From NCBI GenBank assembly GCA_011319805.1, contig SJRY01000228.1, positions 372,001 to 436,000 on the forward strand: 64,000 nt of DNA, given 5' to 3'. Every line of letters begins with the position of its first letter. Within the stretch, counting starts at the first letter, position 1. The stretch comes from Macrocybe gigantea (lineage: Eukaryota > Basidiomycota > Agaricomycetes > Agaricales > Callistosporiaceae). Positions 14,962-25,765 of this stretch are shown piece by piece. A model generated the notes under the pieces. The model ran no database searches. It saw nothing but the letters and a program-made list of their open reading frames with translations, and was not told the origin of the DNA. The translations under genes and the position numbers were made by a program.

Positions 14962-15816
14962 ATGGCACACGTTGTAACCGCTTTGGATCAGCCTTCCAAC
15001 TATAAGGATTCCCAGACTCGCGTTGACCGCCAGAGGCAGCTTGATTTGCTGTCCAAGTCGTCGACGTTATATGTACGTCTTGTCTCCTGACGGCTTGCCC
15101 GCCTGATTCCTGAAGCCGTTCCGAATTCGCGCAGATTGGTAATTTGGGTTTTTATACGACAGAAGAACAGATATATGAGCTTTTCTCAAAATGTGCCAGT
15201 CCGGAGGACGGCGGCGGCATAAAACGAATCATCATGGGCCTCGATCGGAACACTAGGTAAGCGTTCACACTTCCCTTTATTAAGATTTGCATCCCTAAAT
15301 ACTTTATGAACTGGAACAGGACGCCGTGCGGTTTTTGCTTTGTAGAATACTACACGCACGCCGAGGCGTTGGCGTGCATGAAATACATCAGCGGAACAAA
15401 GTTGGACGAACGCATAATTCGTTGCGATTTGGATCTGGGCTACAAAGAAGGACGACAGTTCGGCAGGGGAAAGAGCGGCGGTCAGGTTCGGGATGAGCAC
15501 CGCCAAGACTACGACCCCGGACGCGGCGGATGGGGTGCACAGGCTCAACGCCTCGAAATCGAGCGAAGGAGAGAAGTCGAGGAGAGATACGCCGATGCTC
15601 AGGAAGGTCCGGGCGCTGTCGCTGGAGGTGGCGGTGAGTGGAAAGAACCAGAGGCAACGCACGAGAGGAAGCGTGCCCGCTCGCCAGAAGACGAGGGCGA
15701 GAATGGTCGGATGGTACGTCTGAATTTCATCAAAACAGTAGCCGAGTGGAATTATAACTATTTTTCAGGCGCATCGCATGCGACTCGAAGACGACTTGGA
15801 AGCCGAGCGGATGTAG
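14962..15816 (+). CDS. CBC2: Nuclear cap-binding protein subunit 2 (CBP20)
   Basis: Small, cap-contacting subunit of the nuclear cap-binding complex that acts in pre-mRNA splicing and export. A single RRM follows a Tyr-containing N-terminal extension: [18 protein letters not shown] is RNP2, [10 protein letters not shown] is RNP1, and [11 protein letters not shown] follows, all typical of CBP20. The tail is Arg/Gly/Glu-rich with an R-K-R-A-R-S-P segment. Exons 14962-15072, 15135-15256, 15320-15713 and 15769-15816 give 675 nt, 224 residues. It converges on the next gene with 88 bp between stops. Confidence 0.95.
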
Positions 15817-15904
15817 TTGCTGCTCTAACTTGTCATGTAGATTATTTGTACCACCGTTCATTTCAATGTTATGAGATGAGGCGTCATCATTATTATGGCT
15901 GGTC

Positions 15905-16794
15905 CTAATAGACAACCCGTGCACGTAGAATATGATTTGCCTGCAATTCCTCGCGCGGCAAGCGGCGCATATGGATTTGGCGCACCAGACGGTGAGCCTC
16001 GGCTTCAGATTCCAATTCCACGATAAATCGAGAGTAGAGAGAGAACTCGTTTCGAGGTCTGCAAAATAAGTCCGCTAAGACGCTGGCGTAACGAGCGCAG
16101 GAGAACACGCACAATACAGCTTGGGATATTTTCGCGCGCCCTTGGTGCCGTGCGATTTTGAACCCTCTGAGGACGGCCGTGACTATGTCTGGTGTGAATT
16201 TGCCCGGAAAGCCAGAAACGGAGACGAATTTCGACGGTCTGTTAATCCCGCCTCGAGGTTCTTCACCGTTTGTGATGCCCCTCGCTGCCGCATCAGCTCG
16301 GCCTTTCTGGCCCCGCATCCGACTTCTGATTATTTGCTGGCTCAGAGGTCTGCACGCCGTCATCTTTCCGCAATGTGTCATTTGTAGCAGGAGGCGCAGA
16401 TTACTCTTAAGGTAGTCCTGGTGCGCCAAGGTTATGACCGCATCCCCCGTAGGCTCGAAGTGGTTGTATTTTAGCGTCACTGGTTCGTCTCTCGTTAGTT
16501 GGGTTCGTTGCACATAACATGGCCAATGCTATGCACACACCATCAGTGATGCCTTGCACTCCTCGGCGAAGGGCAGCACGTTGAACGTCAGCAGGGAGAC
16601 TCGTCGCTGGCAGGCCCTGGATTTCTATTTGTTTCGTGTCTTTGAAACCTGCCAAAAGCGAGATGAAGCAGAGCACAAGTCGTTATTTGTTGTTCGTGGC
16701 GAAAAAGTGCACGGAGCGTACTATCCCAGTTTCTTATCCTTGCAGGTTTAACTCGCGTTAAGGCCGCGGCAAATGACACCGGACTAGGTCGCAT
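15905..16794 (-). CDS. Putative mitochondrial RNA-binding (RRM-like) protein
   Basis: I do not recognise a named family with certainty. Exons 16794-16722, 16648-16541, 16479-16113 and 16058-15905 sum to 702 nt, 233 residues. The N-terminus ([20 protein letters not shown]) is basic and hydroxyl-rich with no acidic residues, like a mitochondrial presequence. Two stretches look like degenerate RRM halves: K-Q-I-E-I-Q-G-L-P followed by G-D-A-V-I-T-L-A-H, and [12 protein letters not shown] followed by [18 protein letters not shown]. This suggests tandem RRM-like folds. The start lies just 87 bp from that of SNRNP27 on the other strand. RNA binding and location are inferences. Confidence 0.6.
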
Positions 16795-16881
16795 TGGCCG
16801 CGACGAACGAGTTTTTGGAAGAGGTGAAGACGGAGGTCACGCGTGACGCAGCATCTCACTTTCTTTCCTTCTTCTTTCCTC

Positions 16882-17838
16882 ATGTCATCCCGTCCAGAGC
16901 CCCGCAGGCGTGAACGAAGCTGGGAGAGGGACGAACGAGACCGCGATAGGGACAGGTATCCAAGGGGGGTCGCAGTGGCTACGACGACCGTCGCAGGTCA
17001 CGCAGTCCCCGTCGGGACAGGGACAGAAGAGGTGCGTTTGCTATGCTATTTCTTTCTGCGACAAAACTTTAATCAAGTTATTGCAAAGATCGAGACAGAG
17101 ATAGATACGAGTATCGACGAGACAGAGACGACGACCGCTACAGAGACTCGAGGGACTACAAAGGTGAACGAGAGCGAGAGAGTAGGAAAAGAGACGGCCG
17201 CCATCATGAACGTGAGGACAGAAAGGAATCATCTCGAAAAGAGGACGACAGATCCAGTTCACGCAGGCAAGACGACCCGTCTCGTTCCCAGCCTCCTGTA
17301 GCTCCAGCGCTGAGCAATCTGGTTGTCAACGGTGAAACCCCCGACGGAGGCATGCCAATGCAGCATCGTCGTTTCACTGTACCATGCTAATATCCGGACT
17401 TGCTTGATTTGCAGACTCCACTCTTCCAGAGTCCTCGCGGCCTAGTGTTGCCCCAGAATCTCAGAATGAAGAGGCAGAGGAGGGCGAGGAGATGGATGCT
17501 GTCAATGAGGATGACGCCGCGATGATGGTTATGATGGGTCTTTCAGGATTCGGTTCTACAAAGGTCTTTCCGGTTTTCTTTAGTTATAGTCGCACTCTCT
17601 GACATGCTTAATCCAGGGCAAACAAGTTGTTGGAAATCAAGAAGGTAGCGTAAATATCAAGAAGGTGAGAACGTGGCGTCAATACATGAATAGGTTCGTG
17701 CTACGCGCTATGACATCGCTGCAGAGAACTGATCGGAAAGGATAGGCGTGGAGGCTTCAACAGGCAGGCTTATTCATCGCATCTCTTTCTAGCGTCACCG
17801 CTAACGAGTTGCACAGGCCGCTTGATAAAATTAAGTGA
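16882..17838 (+). CDS. SNRNP27: U4/U6.U5 snRNP 27 kDa protein (one frameshift)
   Basis: Spliceosomal tri-snRNP protein with an Arg-Asp/Arg-Ser-rich N-terminus and a short conserved C-terminus. The C-terminus carries M-M-G-L-S-G-F-G-S-T-K-G-K and R-Q-Y-M-N-R-R-G-G-F-N-R-P-L-D, the family hallmark. Exons are 16882-17031, 17089-17331, 17415-17563, 17617-17693, 17746-17763 (18 nt) and 17817-17838. The frame breaks at the run of six G at 16964-16969; one more G gives Y-P-R-G-G-R-S-G and a 660-nt CDS of 219 residues in which every splice phase fits. The last intron begins GCAGGC, a non-canonical GC-AG intron. A sequencing error is the simplest explanation of the frameshift. Confidence 0.88.
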
Positions 17839-18158
17839 CATGGTTGACATTGAGATAGAAGCCAGGCTTCTACGCTTTCGCAATATGCATGTACAGTTAA
17901 GTATCACTTGTCAATTCAGAAATTCGGTGCAGTTTCACACTTGTGACGCAGACATGAAAGGAACAGAATAGGACATGTCCAACCAGTATAGGTCTCGTGT
18001 AATATTTATTGAGACTACAAGGTACATGACAAATCGTAAAAAAAAATGGAAGAATATACGGATACGTCGACAGAATAAAAACAAGGAACAGACATCAGGT
18101 CCGTGGCGAAACTACAGGAATAGCGGCGGGACGGGCGAGACCACATGAAACAGACGCA

Positions 18159-18705
18159 TTAGAAGCCATGCACTTTGATAATGGACTTGCTTATGCCGTT
18201 TTCAATGAGGAAATTGGAGATCTTGGTTCGTTGGTCTCCTTGGAGTTGGATGACTTCGCCCATGGTTTCATCATCAACTATAGTGCCGTTGCAGGCAAAT
18301 TCCTGAGTAAGCAAGGGTCAGTATATGCTGGAGCGGTTGATGGCGGTATTGGAAGAGTGAAAACCGCAGATATGAACGTACCTTCTTGAACGCCTTGAGA
18401 ATTTTTTTCAGATCATATTCTGATTGGATAAGATGTCAGCATTCACAGGTTGTCAGGGTATGGGAGTGGACGTGTTCACCTTTAGGCAGTCCCTGCAAGG
18501 TCGTCAAAGTTTTCCTTCCATTTCTCTGCTGGATGCGGATGTGGATATGGTTTGCTTGAGATTCGACGTCTTTGCTGTCTCCGAGTGGGTCGCCCTCGTC
18601 TGCAAAGGGATCTGACAAAACAGGTTGATAAGGTCAGTTTTGCGGGCTAGCGATGAGGCTGATAAGAAAGGGCGCACCAAAGGAATTGAGGTTCTGTACG
18701 CTCAT
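18159..18705 (-). CDS. SUI1: Translation initiation factor eIF1
   Basis: Guards start-codon selection in the scanning 43S complex. Exons 18705-18678, 18611-18480, 18419-18382 and 18302-18159 sum to 342 nt, 113 residues, the expected size. Visible features are the flexible N-tail ending D-P-F-A-D, the SUI1 core I-H-I-R-I-Q-Q-R-N-G-R-K-T-L-T-T-L-Q-G, the K-K-I-L-K-A-F-K-K helix and the terminal K-V-H-G-F. Start context is not optimal, as is usual for the self-regulated eIF1 genes, but I infer no more than that. It is divergent from the FYV7-like gene over 191 bp. Confidence 0.96.
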
Positions 18706-18896
18706 GCGAGGTTTGAGAGTAATATACAAGAAAAGAGGAGACTGAGTGGAGAGTGTGTAGTTGGTGGTTGAGAGACGAGAGGAAAGTTGAAGAGGCTGTG
18801 ATTCTTGGCCACTTTTGCTGAATTTATCGAGTGCTCATGTAAGCAAGTATCATGTCACATGTGTCACACTGACTCGTCACTTCACCGCTTTGAGTC

Positions 18897-19547
18897 ATGG
18901 CGTCCACAGACAGCCGCCCAAAGCGAAAACGACCGCCGACGTTTCAGCATTATCCTGCCGAACGAGGTAAGCGTGGCTATTTTCAGTGACAGTCGAAATT
19001 CGTGACAGCGTCTTCAGCAAAAAAACTGAAGCAGATATGGGTCCAGAAGGCTAAAATCAAGAGTCAATGGAAGGCCCAGAAACGGAAAGACACTGCTTTA
19101 TCAGGTGCTCCTGTGCCAAAATACGAGGAGGACATCAGAGAGTCAGACGAGCCAGACGTGGGATCTGAGCTTGACGCTCGTTCAAATGAGGACGATGTCA
19201 GGAAATTGTCCATCCCATCTTGGTCTACGAGTCGCCCTTCCAAATCAGCAAAAGCTAATCTACCTTCGACAAAGAACAACCAAGGCCGGCAACGAACGAG
19301 CCAAACGAAAAGCGAGGATAATATCACTCCGTCGTCTCAATCTTTACGCGAAATCAGCAGGCAAGCCTACTCAAAATCGTCCCTTCACACATACAAATCA
19401 GCCCCTCTACATAAAAAACGAGGGCACCTCATGCCCAATGACAACGAGCCACACAGGAAAGGAGGAAAGGGGCAGCCCGATATGAAGTTGCGCATGAACG
19501 CCATGCTAGCGAAGATAGAAAGGGATCTTGCTTCTCAAGGCCAATGA
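18897..19547 (+). CDS. FYV7: Putative Fyv7-like rRNA-processing protein
   Basis: Two exons, 18897-18966 and 19018-19547, encode 199 residues. The protein is very basic, with a K-R-K-R cluster at the N-terminus, then a Lys-rich helix (A-K-K-L-K-Q-I-W-V-Q-K), a Ser-rich middle, and a C-terminal G-Q-P-D-M-K-L-R-M-N-A-M-L-A-K-I-E-R-D. That C-terminal pattern, with the basic helix near the start, resembles Fyv7, a nucleolar factor in 40S rRNA processing. The assignment rests on these short matches from memory and is tentative; another small nucleolar protein is possible. The stop is 54 bp from that of the PP4 subunit gene. Confidence 0.55.
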
Positions 19548-19601
19548 ATGTATCACCATGCAGAATATACCACGTTCCGTATTAATATGTAGACATTGGA
19601 A

Positions 19602-20732
19602 TTATGATCCTGTGTTTTCCTTATCCTCGTCGCCCGTCTGCTGGTCCGAGTCCTCCGCCTTGATAAACCTCTGATCTAGACTTCCGAACAATGGCCGGGA
19701 ATTTGATCTATTCGACCCCTCGCTGGTGATAGTAGTGACGGAGGAGATGGGTTTAGGACGCTCGCTCAAATGACCGGGACCAGGATCGTCGAACTCGTCT
19801 ACCAACCCCAGTGCCCTGCTTTCCGAGGCGTTCGCGCCCCCTTCAGCACCCGAAGCCGATGCAGTCAAGGCCAAGGGGGAAGGCGGAGGACTACGTGACT
19901 TTGATCGGCGGGCATCATCATGCAAGAAGGGGATTGGGGAGAATAGAGGCGTGGATGGTGCTGATTGGCGTGCCGAACCCAGTGTGAGGACACTTCGTCC
20001 TGTTGAATTTGTGTCGGTCTCGGAGATAGGTGGGAAGCTGTCCCATGCTGAGGTCACCAAGAGAGACTTTTCGACAGCGCGGAGATATTTTCCAACCGAG
20101 TTGTAGTGTTGTCTCGGATTGACACAGAGTTCGCATACTCTCTGAATCGTAAAGGGAGGTCTGAAGGTGCAACGCAGTCAGTCATAACGGACATTTTTTG
20201 AGGAACAGAGTATTCACGCGTCAAAAGCGTCCAGTTGTGCGAAGATGTAGCCTTTTAGCTCATTCGCTTGGTCTTCCGTCATGTAGCTGACTGGGGTTTC
20301 GTTTATGTGCAGAGCCGCGGGTCGAGGCGGAAATGGAGGCAGTTTGAGACCCCCATTGGCAAGGTTGATCGGTTCGAACGAGGAAGGCGTGGGTGGGCGC
20401 TGAGCATTGGCTAGAAACGCAGCAGTGTTCTGTTGAGGCATGGCGATATTCACAATCAGGCCGACTCGTTGAACAACATTCCACTCGCCTGAGACACTCT
20501 ATGTTTGATTGCACCGCGCAAAGTAGTCCAGTCTGTTCTATCAAACTATGAGCGTGGAGTCAATGGAGTGGTCGCTTGGACGCACTGTGGCCCAATCGTG
20601 TCAGTAGACGCGATATTGCTTAAGAGCCCGTCGTGTTCTGGAGTTCAAAGATGTTAGACACGATCCTGAACGTTTATGGCGGATTGCAGACCGACCCGGA
20701 AGCCACTGGTAATTTTCGTCGATGGATGACAT
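19602..20732 (-). CDS. PSY4: Protein phosphatase 4 regulatory subunit 2
   Basis: Regulatory subunit of PP4, which dephosphorylates DNA-damage and centrosome targets. The N-terminus reads D-E-N-Y-Q-W-L-P; the core has W-x-x-L-R-G-A-I-K-H-R-V and the signature P-P-F-T-I-Q-R-V-C-E-L, then N-P-R-Q-H-Y and a K-Y-L-R-A-V-E-K helix. The C-terminal third is Ser/Pro-rich and acidic. Exons 20732-20696, 20637-20586, 20537-20489, 20429-20218 and 20160-19602 sum to 909 nt, 302 residues. The third intron appears to start GCGAGT (GC-AG); a GT alternative nearby would shorten the conserved S-Q-N-T-A-A-F-L-A join. It is divergent from the lipid phosphatase gene over about 240 bp. Confidence 0.85.
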
Positions 20733-20973
20733 GGTGATGCCAAGACAAGGTTATGGAGATTCAATCAAGGACATCCCCAGCGATCGAGGAATCCGCTTCT
20801 CTGCTGTTTTCCGAGCTCGACAGGTCCGCAGTAGGAATCAGCCGCACTGCCCGACGACGAGAGCGGTGCACGAAACTGTACAGCCATATGTAGGAGTCGT
20901 GTTTTTTTCTGTTTTCTGTTCCTGGCCTCTGGTCAGCCCACTTGCTGCGAGACCGAACCCTGTTATATAGTTC

Positions 20974-22813
20974 ATGACAGACAACTACGCACGCCTACGT
21001 GATACCCGTCAGACTATACCCATGAAGCCCTTCTTCTCCTACTCGGCAGACGCTCATAGGTCAAAGTCCCCTGTCAGTGCCTCAAGGAAGCGCAAGCTTC
21101 TGCTGTCCTATGCACCCGACTGGTACGCCCCCCTCTCATCAAAATCTCATGGACGGTCACGATTGAGCTCCCCCCGACAGGATATTGACTATTCTGCTAG
21201 CGTGAGCTCGGCTGTTTTAGTCGTGACGTGTGCTCTTCACTGACTTCCAGGTCAACAGCGCAGTATTCTTTTCCTTGGACAAAGTCGAAGGATACAAGCG
21301 CCAGTTCTCTCTCGAGGATACCTCGTACGTACCCCACACTGCTCTTGCAATCCCACTCACGAGAACCCTTTCCCTAGCCTGCGCCATACGTAAGTCTTAC
21401 TCTATGTGCTATAATCAGCATATCCGAATGTAACCTGGTTTCTTCCTAGCTACGCTCTGAAAGAACGTGTTCCTGTGCGTCAAACTTGGTCTTATCCTGA
21501 ATTGAAAGGCTGACTGAATCTATTTCAGAACGTGGCTTTATACCTGATCTGCTTCGTTACTCCTTTGCTGCTTCAGCCGATCATCAATTTATTGACGATA
21601 CGATCATGGTGGGATCTCCACAACGGTGAGCACCCCATTACCCTGTGCAGTGCTCGGCGCTCATTGGCATTATCCTCTTTAGCAACCTTGGGCTGTGGGT
21701 CGGCATAAGCATCTCCGCAATCCAACCTGACACCCCATTCTGTAGTGATTTTGGGCCTTGCAATGACCGGTTCCATCACCCAGTTTGTCAAGATTACGGT
21801 AGGCCGTCCGCGGCCAGGCAAGTCTCTAAATATCTCCGATAGTCGCTATCAGTATTCTTATGGTTCTTGACAGATATCATCGACCGATGCCAACCTCCCG
21901 CGGGCTCCATTGACCCTCCATTTGGCCTTTCCAACGTGACCATCTGCACCCAAACAGATGCCGCCATTCTCCGCGATGGTTTTCGCAGCTTCTTTTCAGG
22001 GCATTCCAGCTGTACGTTATTGTGGATGACTGCATCGATTGATGATTGACAATGGAACGCAGTGTCGTTCGCTGGTCTGGGTTTCTTGGCGTTCTATATC
22101 GCTGGCAAGCTTCATCTCTTTGACAAAAGGGGTTATGCAGTAAGTTTACCTACACCTCTACTCGAAGCTATCCCCCTTCTGAGACATTGATCCAGCCCAA
22201 ATCATGGCTTGCACTCTCGCCGTTCGCAGGCGCCTCCCTTGTTGCCATTTCGAGAACGATGGACTATCGCCGTATGTCCCTTGGCGCCCTGACTCGCAGT
22301 CCCTTGCTAAACCGATTTCGCCTCATAGATCACTGGCAAGACGTCCTGGTCGGCTCTTTAGTCGGCACGGTCATTGCCTACTTCGCGTACAGGCAGTACT
22401 ATCCCGACCTCGCTTCAGAGCTCTCTCATCGACCCTACTCACCGCGCATCGGGAGGGAGGACGCCGACTCGCTGCCGACACACCAGTACGCACCCACCGC
22501 TCAGCATGCGCAAGAGCACGAGGACCCGTTGCACGGCTCCTCATCGACGGCCTATGCGAATCCCTTCGCGCCTGTCGCTGCGCCGATTCACGGAAGTGGC
22601 TACGGTAGCAACGGCGCTGTGGGCGGCGGACCGTATAAGGAGGACTACGAGCTCGAAGGGACCGTCTTGCGGCCCAGCCCTGGCTCGTTGGATCATGTCT
22701 GGCAGGACGGTGCAAATGCGGTGTCCGCCCCGCGCAGCGTGCCCGGTGGCGGCCGCGATTCTCCAAGGAGCTCCAGGCCGGGGTCTCGTGCTGGAGCGCG
22801 AGAAATCGTCTGA
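20974..22813 (+). CDS. PAP2-family lipid phosphate phosphatase (Dpp1/Lpp1-like)
   Basis: Multi-pass membrane enzyme that removes phosphate from phosphatidate or diacylglycerol pyrophosphate. All three PAP2 motifs are present: K-I-T-V-G-R-P-R-P (KX6RP), F-S-G-H-S, and S-R-T-M-D-Y-R-H (SRX5H). Hydrophobic spans flank them. Twelve exons fit (20974-21122, 21181-21201, 21259-21324, 21378-21389, 21450-21474, 21529-21625, 21683-21694, 21746-21817, 21874-22011, 22063-22139, 22196-22271, 22329-22813), totalling 1230 nt and 409 residues. Two exons are 12 nt and two more are 21 and 25 nt. The eighth intron starts GCAAGT. The first ATG is uncertain; 21022 is an alternative. The C-terminal tail is long and Gly/Ser-rich. 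Confidence 0.88.
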
Positions 22814-23215
22814 TCGGAATGCCTTTGAACGGATTGCTCCTTCCTACCATCACATATCCTCGTCTCTGGTTTAGTCTTTCTTCTTTTTCCTTTTTTACCT
22901 GTCGCGGCGCTTGCAAGGTGAATTAGGGCTGATTTCTGCTTTTCATGCCACCGAATATTTCGAGTTAACATTTTGACATCTATTCACGCGGACCACTTCC
23001 ACTACTGTATCATGATCCTGCTTCACTGTTGGATGTGGTTTAGCTAGCCTGGTCTACATAAGCATCTAGCATGTTGAGGCAAACATGTTCGTTTGTATTG
23101 TAACGATGCCGTACTGATACAGGACGATTATAAGCATGGCCACTATTCTACGAGATAAACTTCGATACATCTAACAGCGTGATATTATGACAAGATTATC
23201 GACATTTGTAGTGTG
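22814..23215. other. Convergent intergenic region
   Basis: About 400 bp between the stops of the lipid phosphatase and the TFIIB-type factor. It presumably carries both 3' UTRs and terminators. No gene or repeat was seen. Confidence 0.45.
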
Positions 23216-25332
23216 TCAATCGTACTGTTCTTCGTAGTTTGTTGAAGGATATCGATCTGGCGTAGGTGGGCGCCACTCATCAATGACGACTTCACCGCCG
23301 TGTTCGCTGCGTAAATTTGAAAACCCGTCACGATTGTATTGGTCCACATCATCTTCGCAAGCCATGTCCTCGATTTCAAAGGATTCCAAGCCGGAGAAAG
23401 CCATTTCTTCGAAGCGCATGGCATCGCGCTCGGACTTTTCATCTTCCTCAAGGAACTGAGCGAGGGCTTCCAAATTGATCCGTTGTGACGTACGTCTGAC
23501 TGTCCCGGAGCTCTCGAGGCCGGCGTGCTCGCGTTTCGCGTCCCCAACGCCCTTCTTCCGCCTCTTCCTAGCAGGGATCTTGCGTGCTTCACTCCCTTCC
23601 CGCTCATTGTCCCATCTTCCCCAGTCATCAAACTGGTCTTGCAGGAAGCGTATCTCTGCCTCGGATCTGAACAGTCCCTCCAGCTCGCCTTCGGCAAAGA
23701 GCTCCTCGTCGGCGATGTCGTCTACGCTGCGCGTCGCTGATAGAAGCTGTAATCGTGTAGGTGCTCTACCGAACGCTAGGGATGATGATGGTGCGGTGAG
23801 TATGTAGCTCGTAAGCGAGAGAAGATGCTGAAAATGTGGTCGTCGAGATGCTTGGATGGTGGATTGACCGGTTGATGTGACGTTCCCTTCTTCAAGTGTG
23901 GCATGCGGTCGTTTGGGCATGCGCTGAGTGAACTCGACGGACAAGGGGTCAAGGAGAAATTGGGTGGCATCATCAAGAACCCGGCTCTTGCCTTTCCTGC
24001 GGTCGGCCTTGACGATCTTAGAAGTGGCTTTGAGTGGTGAAGGGGATTGCGAGGCAGTGTGAACGTCTGCATTGGTCAATAGGCTGTCATCCTCGTCATT
24101 TTCTGCGTCACTCGTGTCCAGCGTTACTTTCGGCTTCGTAACGTCTCGCCATAGTCCGTCTTGAAACTGCAACACATCCTTGAGCCCCTTGGCAACAATG
24201 GCGCGTTTTCCGACCTGAGCGCGTCCTTTGGAACGTTTGTACTGTGTAAGCCAGGGCACGTTTTCTATCCATGTGTTCACCTGTTCTTGGAGCAGTTTGT
24301 AACGACCCATAATGACGTTTCGACTGGCGCTGCAACGTGCCCCAAGACAATAGGCTACTTCACCGAGGTTTCCGAGTGGTTCTCGTAGTTCAGCCTCAAT
24401 TCCGAGAAGGAACATGGCGCAGGCTGTCGGGTGCTGGGAAGTCTATTCAGGTCGTGGTCAGGCGCGAGGCGCGCAAGAAGGGTTGATAAAACGGTACATG
24501 TGTGGGATACGGTCCGGAGGCAGACGGACTCAAGTTGTCTGACAGTTGGCGGAGATAGATTGAAATCATTCTGCAGGGTAGGGTCGTGGAGCACGGAGGA
24601 GAGGTGCGTGTGGATTGATGATATATGGACGGAGGAATCGCAGGACGTGAGAGATAGCTGAAGGAGGGTGGTTACAGAGGTGAATGTCTTTGCAAGAGCG
24701 GGATAGGATTCATCTGAGAGGAACGCAATATCGCGGAGAGAATCTGGTCGTTTGGATTCTCGAAGAGCAATGGCGACGCACGCCCCCGCCACTAGTTTCG
24801 CTCTGCGCCCCCAAGAGAATCGTCGTAGGGCCAGCGCCTGATTGAAAAGCGCGGTTGCCCGTGGAGATAATCCTGAAGCATTGACGGATTGGGCAAGAGA
24901 TTGAATATACGAGGTTACGGCAAACTAGGTAGATCCGAGTCAGAGAAGGGTTTTCAAGGAGAAGTAAAATTTCATGTAAAGGAATTGCGGGGCGTACAAC
25001 TACCGATGTCATGTTCCCCAAAATGTTGATAAACTAGGATGAGATCAAAGTGTGGTGGCAGATAGACGTACCAGATTTTTTCTGTCCCTGGCTTCTTTTC
25101 CTTGACCGGACAAGGCCCAGTTAGTTCCGGCTCGGAAGCTCTTGAGAACAGCAGGTGCGGGTTGTTCCAAGAAATTGGGTGTGTATGTAGATGTGCTGCT
25201 GAAATTGTCGAGATGGGAGGTAAGGATCGACTGGGAAGGGTCAGCAAGAGTGCCACATGTCGTACATATAGCAGAGCCGGCGTCGTCGTCCCAGGCGGTG
25301 CTGCCCCCACACTCTGTGCACTTGACGGGCAT
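23216..25332 (-). CDS. TFIIB/BRF-type general transcription factor (one frameshift)
   Basis: The N-terminal zinc ribbon is formed by the pairs C-T-E-C and C-T-T-C. Two cyclin-like repeats follow, with F-N-Q-A-L-A-L-R-R-F-S-W-G-R-R-A-K-L-V-A-G-A in the first and C-A-M-F-L-L-G-I-E-A-E-L-R-E in the second. A long acidic C-terminal tail of about 300 residues has a basic R-K-R-R-K-K segment. This points to the TFIIB/Brf family, probably an RNA polymerase III factor, but I cannot place it as Brf1 itself. Exons are 25332-25072, 25033-25004 and 24924-23216. The frame breaks near the GGG (plus strand) at 24429-24431; one extra base restores T-P-T-A-C-A-M-F and yields 2001 nt, 666 residues. Confidence 0.75.
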
Positions 25333-25765
25333 AATGTGTTGTGCCTGTCAACTCATGGGAGGAAAGCGTGGACAACACGTGCTAGGCACGTGCTCGTACC
25401 TGGTTTTGTGTGGCGAGGACCCCCGTCTCTCGCTTGTGCCCTGCTGATCGGCGGTATTGTTGCCTCGGTGAGCGCGCTGATCTGCTGCAACGACGCGGAC
25501 ACGTCGAGGACCCGTGTGGGTTTCGCCGTGGATCCTAGATGTAGAATGTGTTGCATGTAACCATCCTGAATGTGCGTGCTCCACATTTTGGGGCAGTTGT
25601 GTGGAGATTTCTCCGAGGACCATCATCACCCTTCCCTGACTCGCCGACTTGCTAGTCCCTTTTTTTCATCCTTTTATTTAGCTATTCCCATCTTATCTTT
25701 TACTATATATTATGCCATCTATCCAAGCCTCATTCCTTCTTTCTTCCTCCCCTCTCAACCCACCG

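Noticed and set aside
22371..22916. Minus-strand ORF of 181 codons opposite the lipid phosphatase end
   Set aside because: It is Arg-rich shadow coding from a GC-rich exon. The plus strand has the PAP2 motifs and correct phase.
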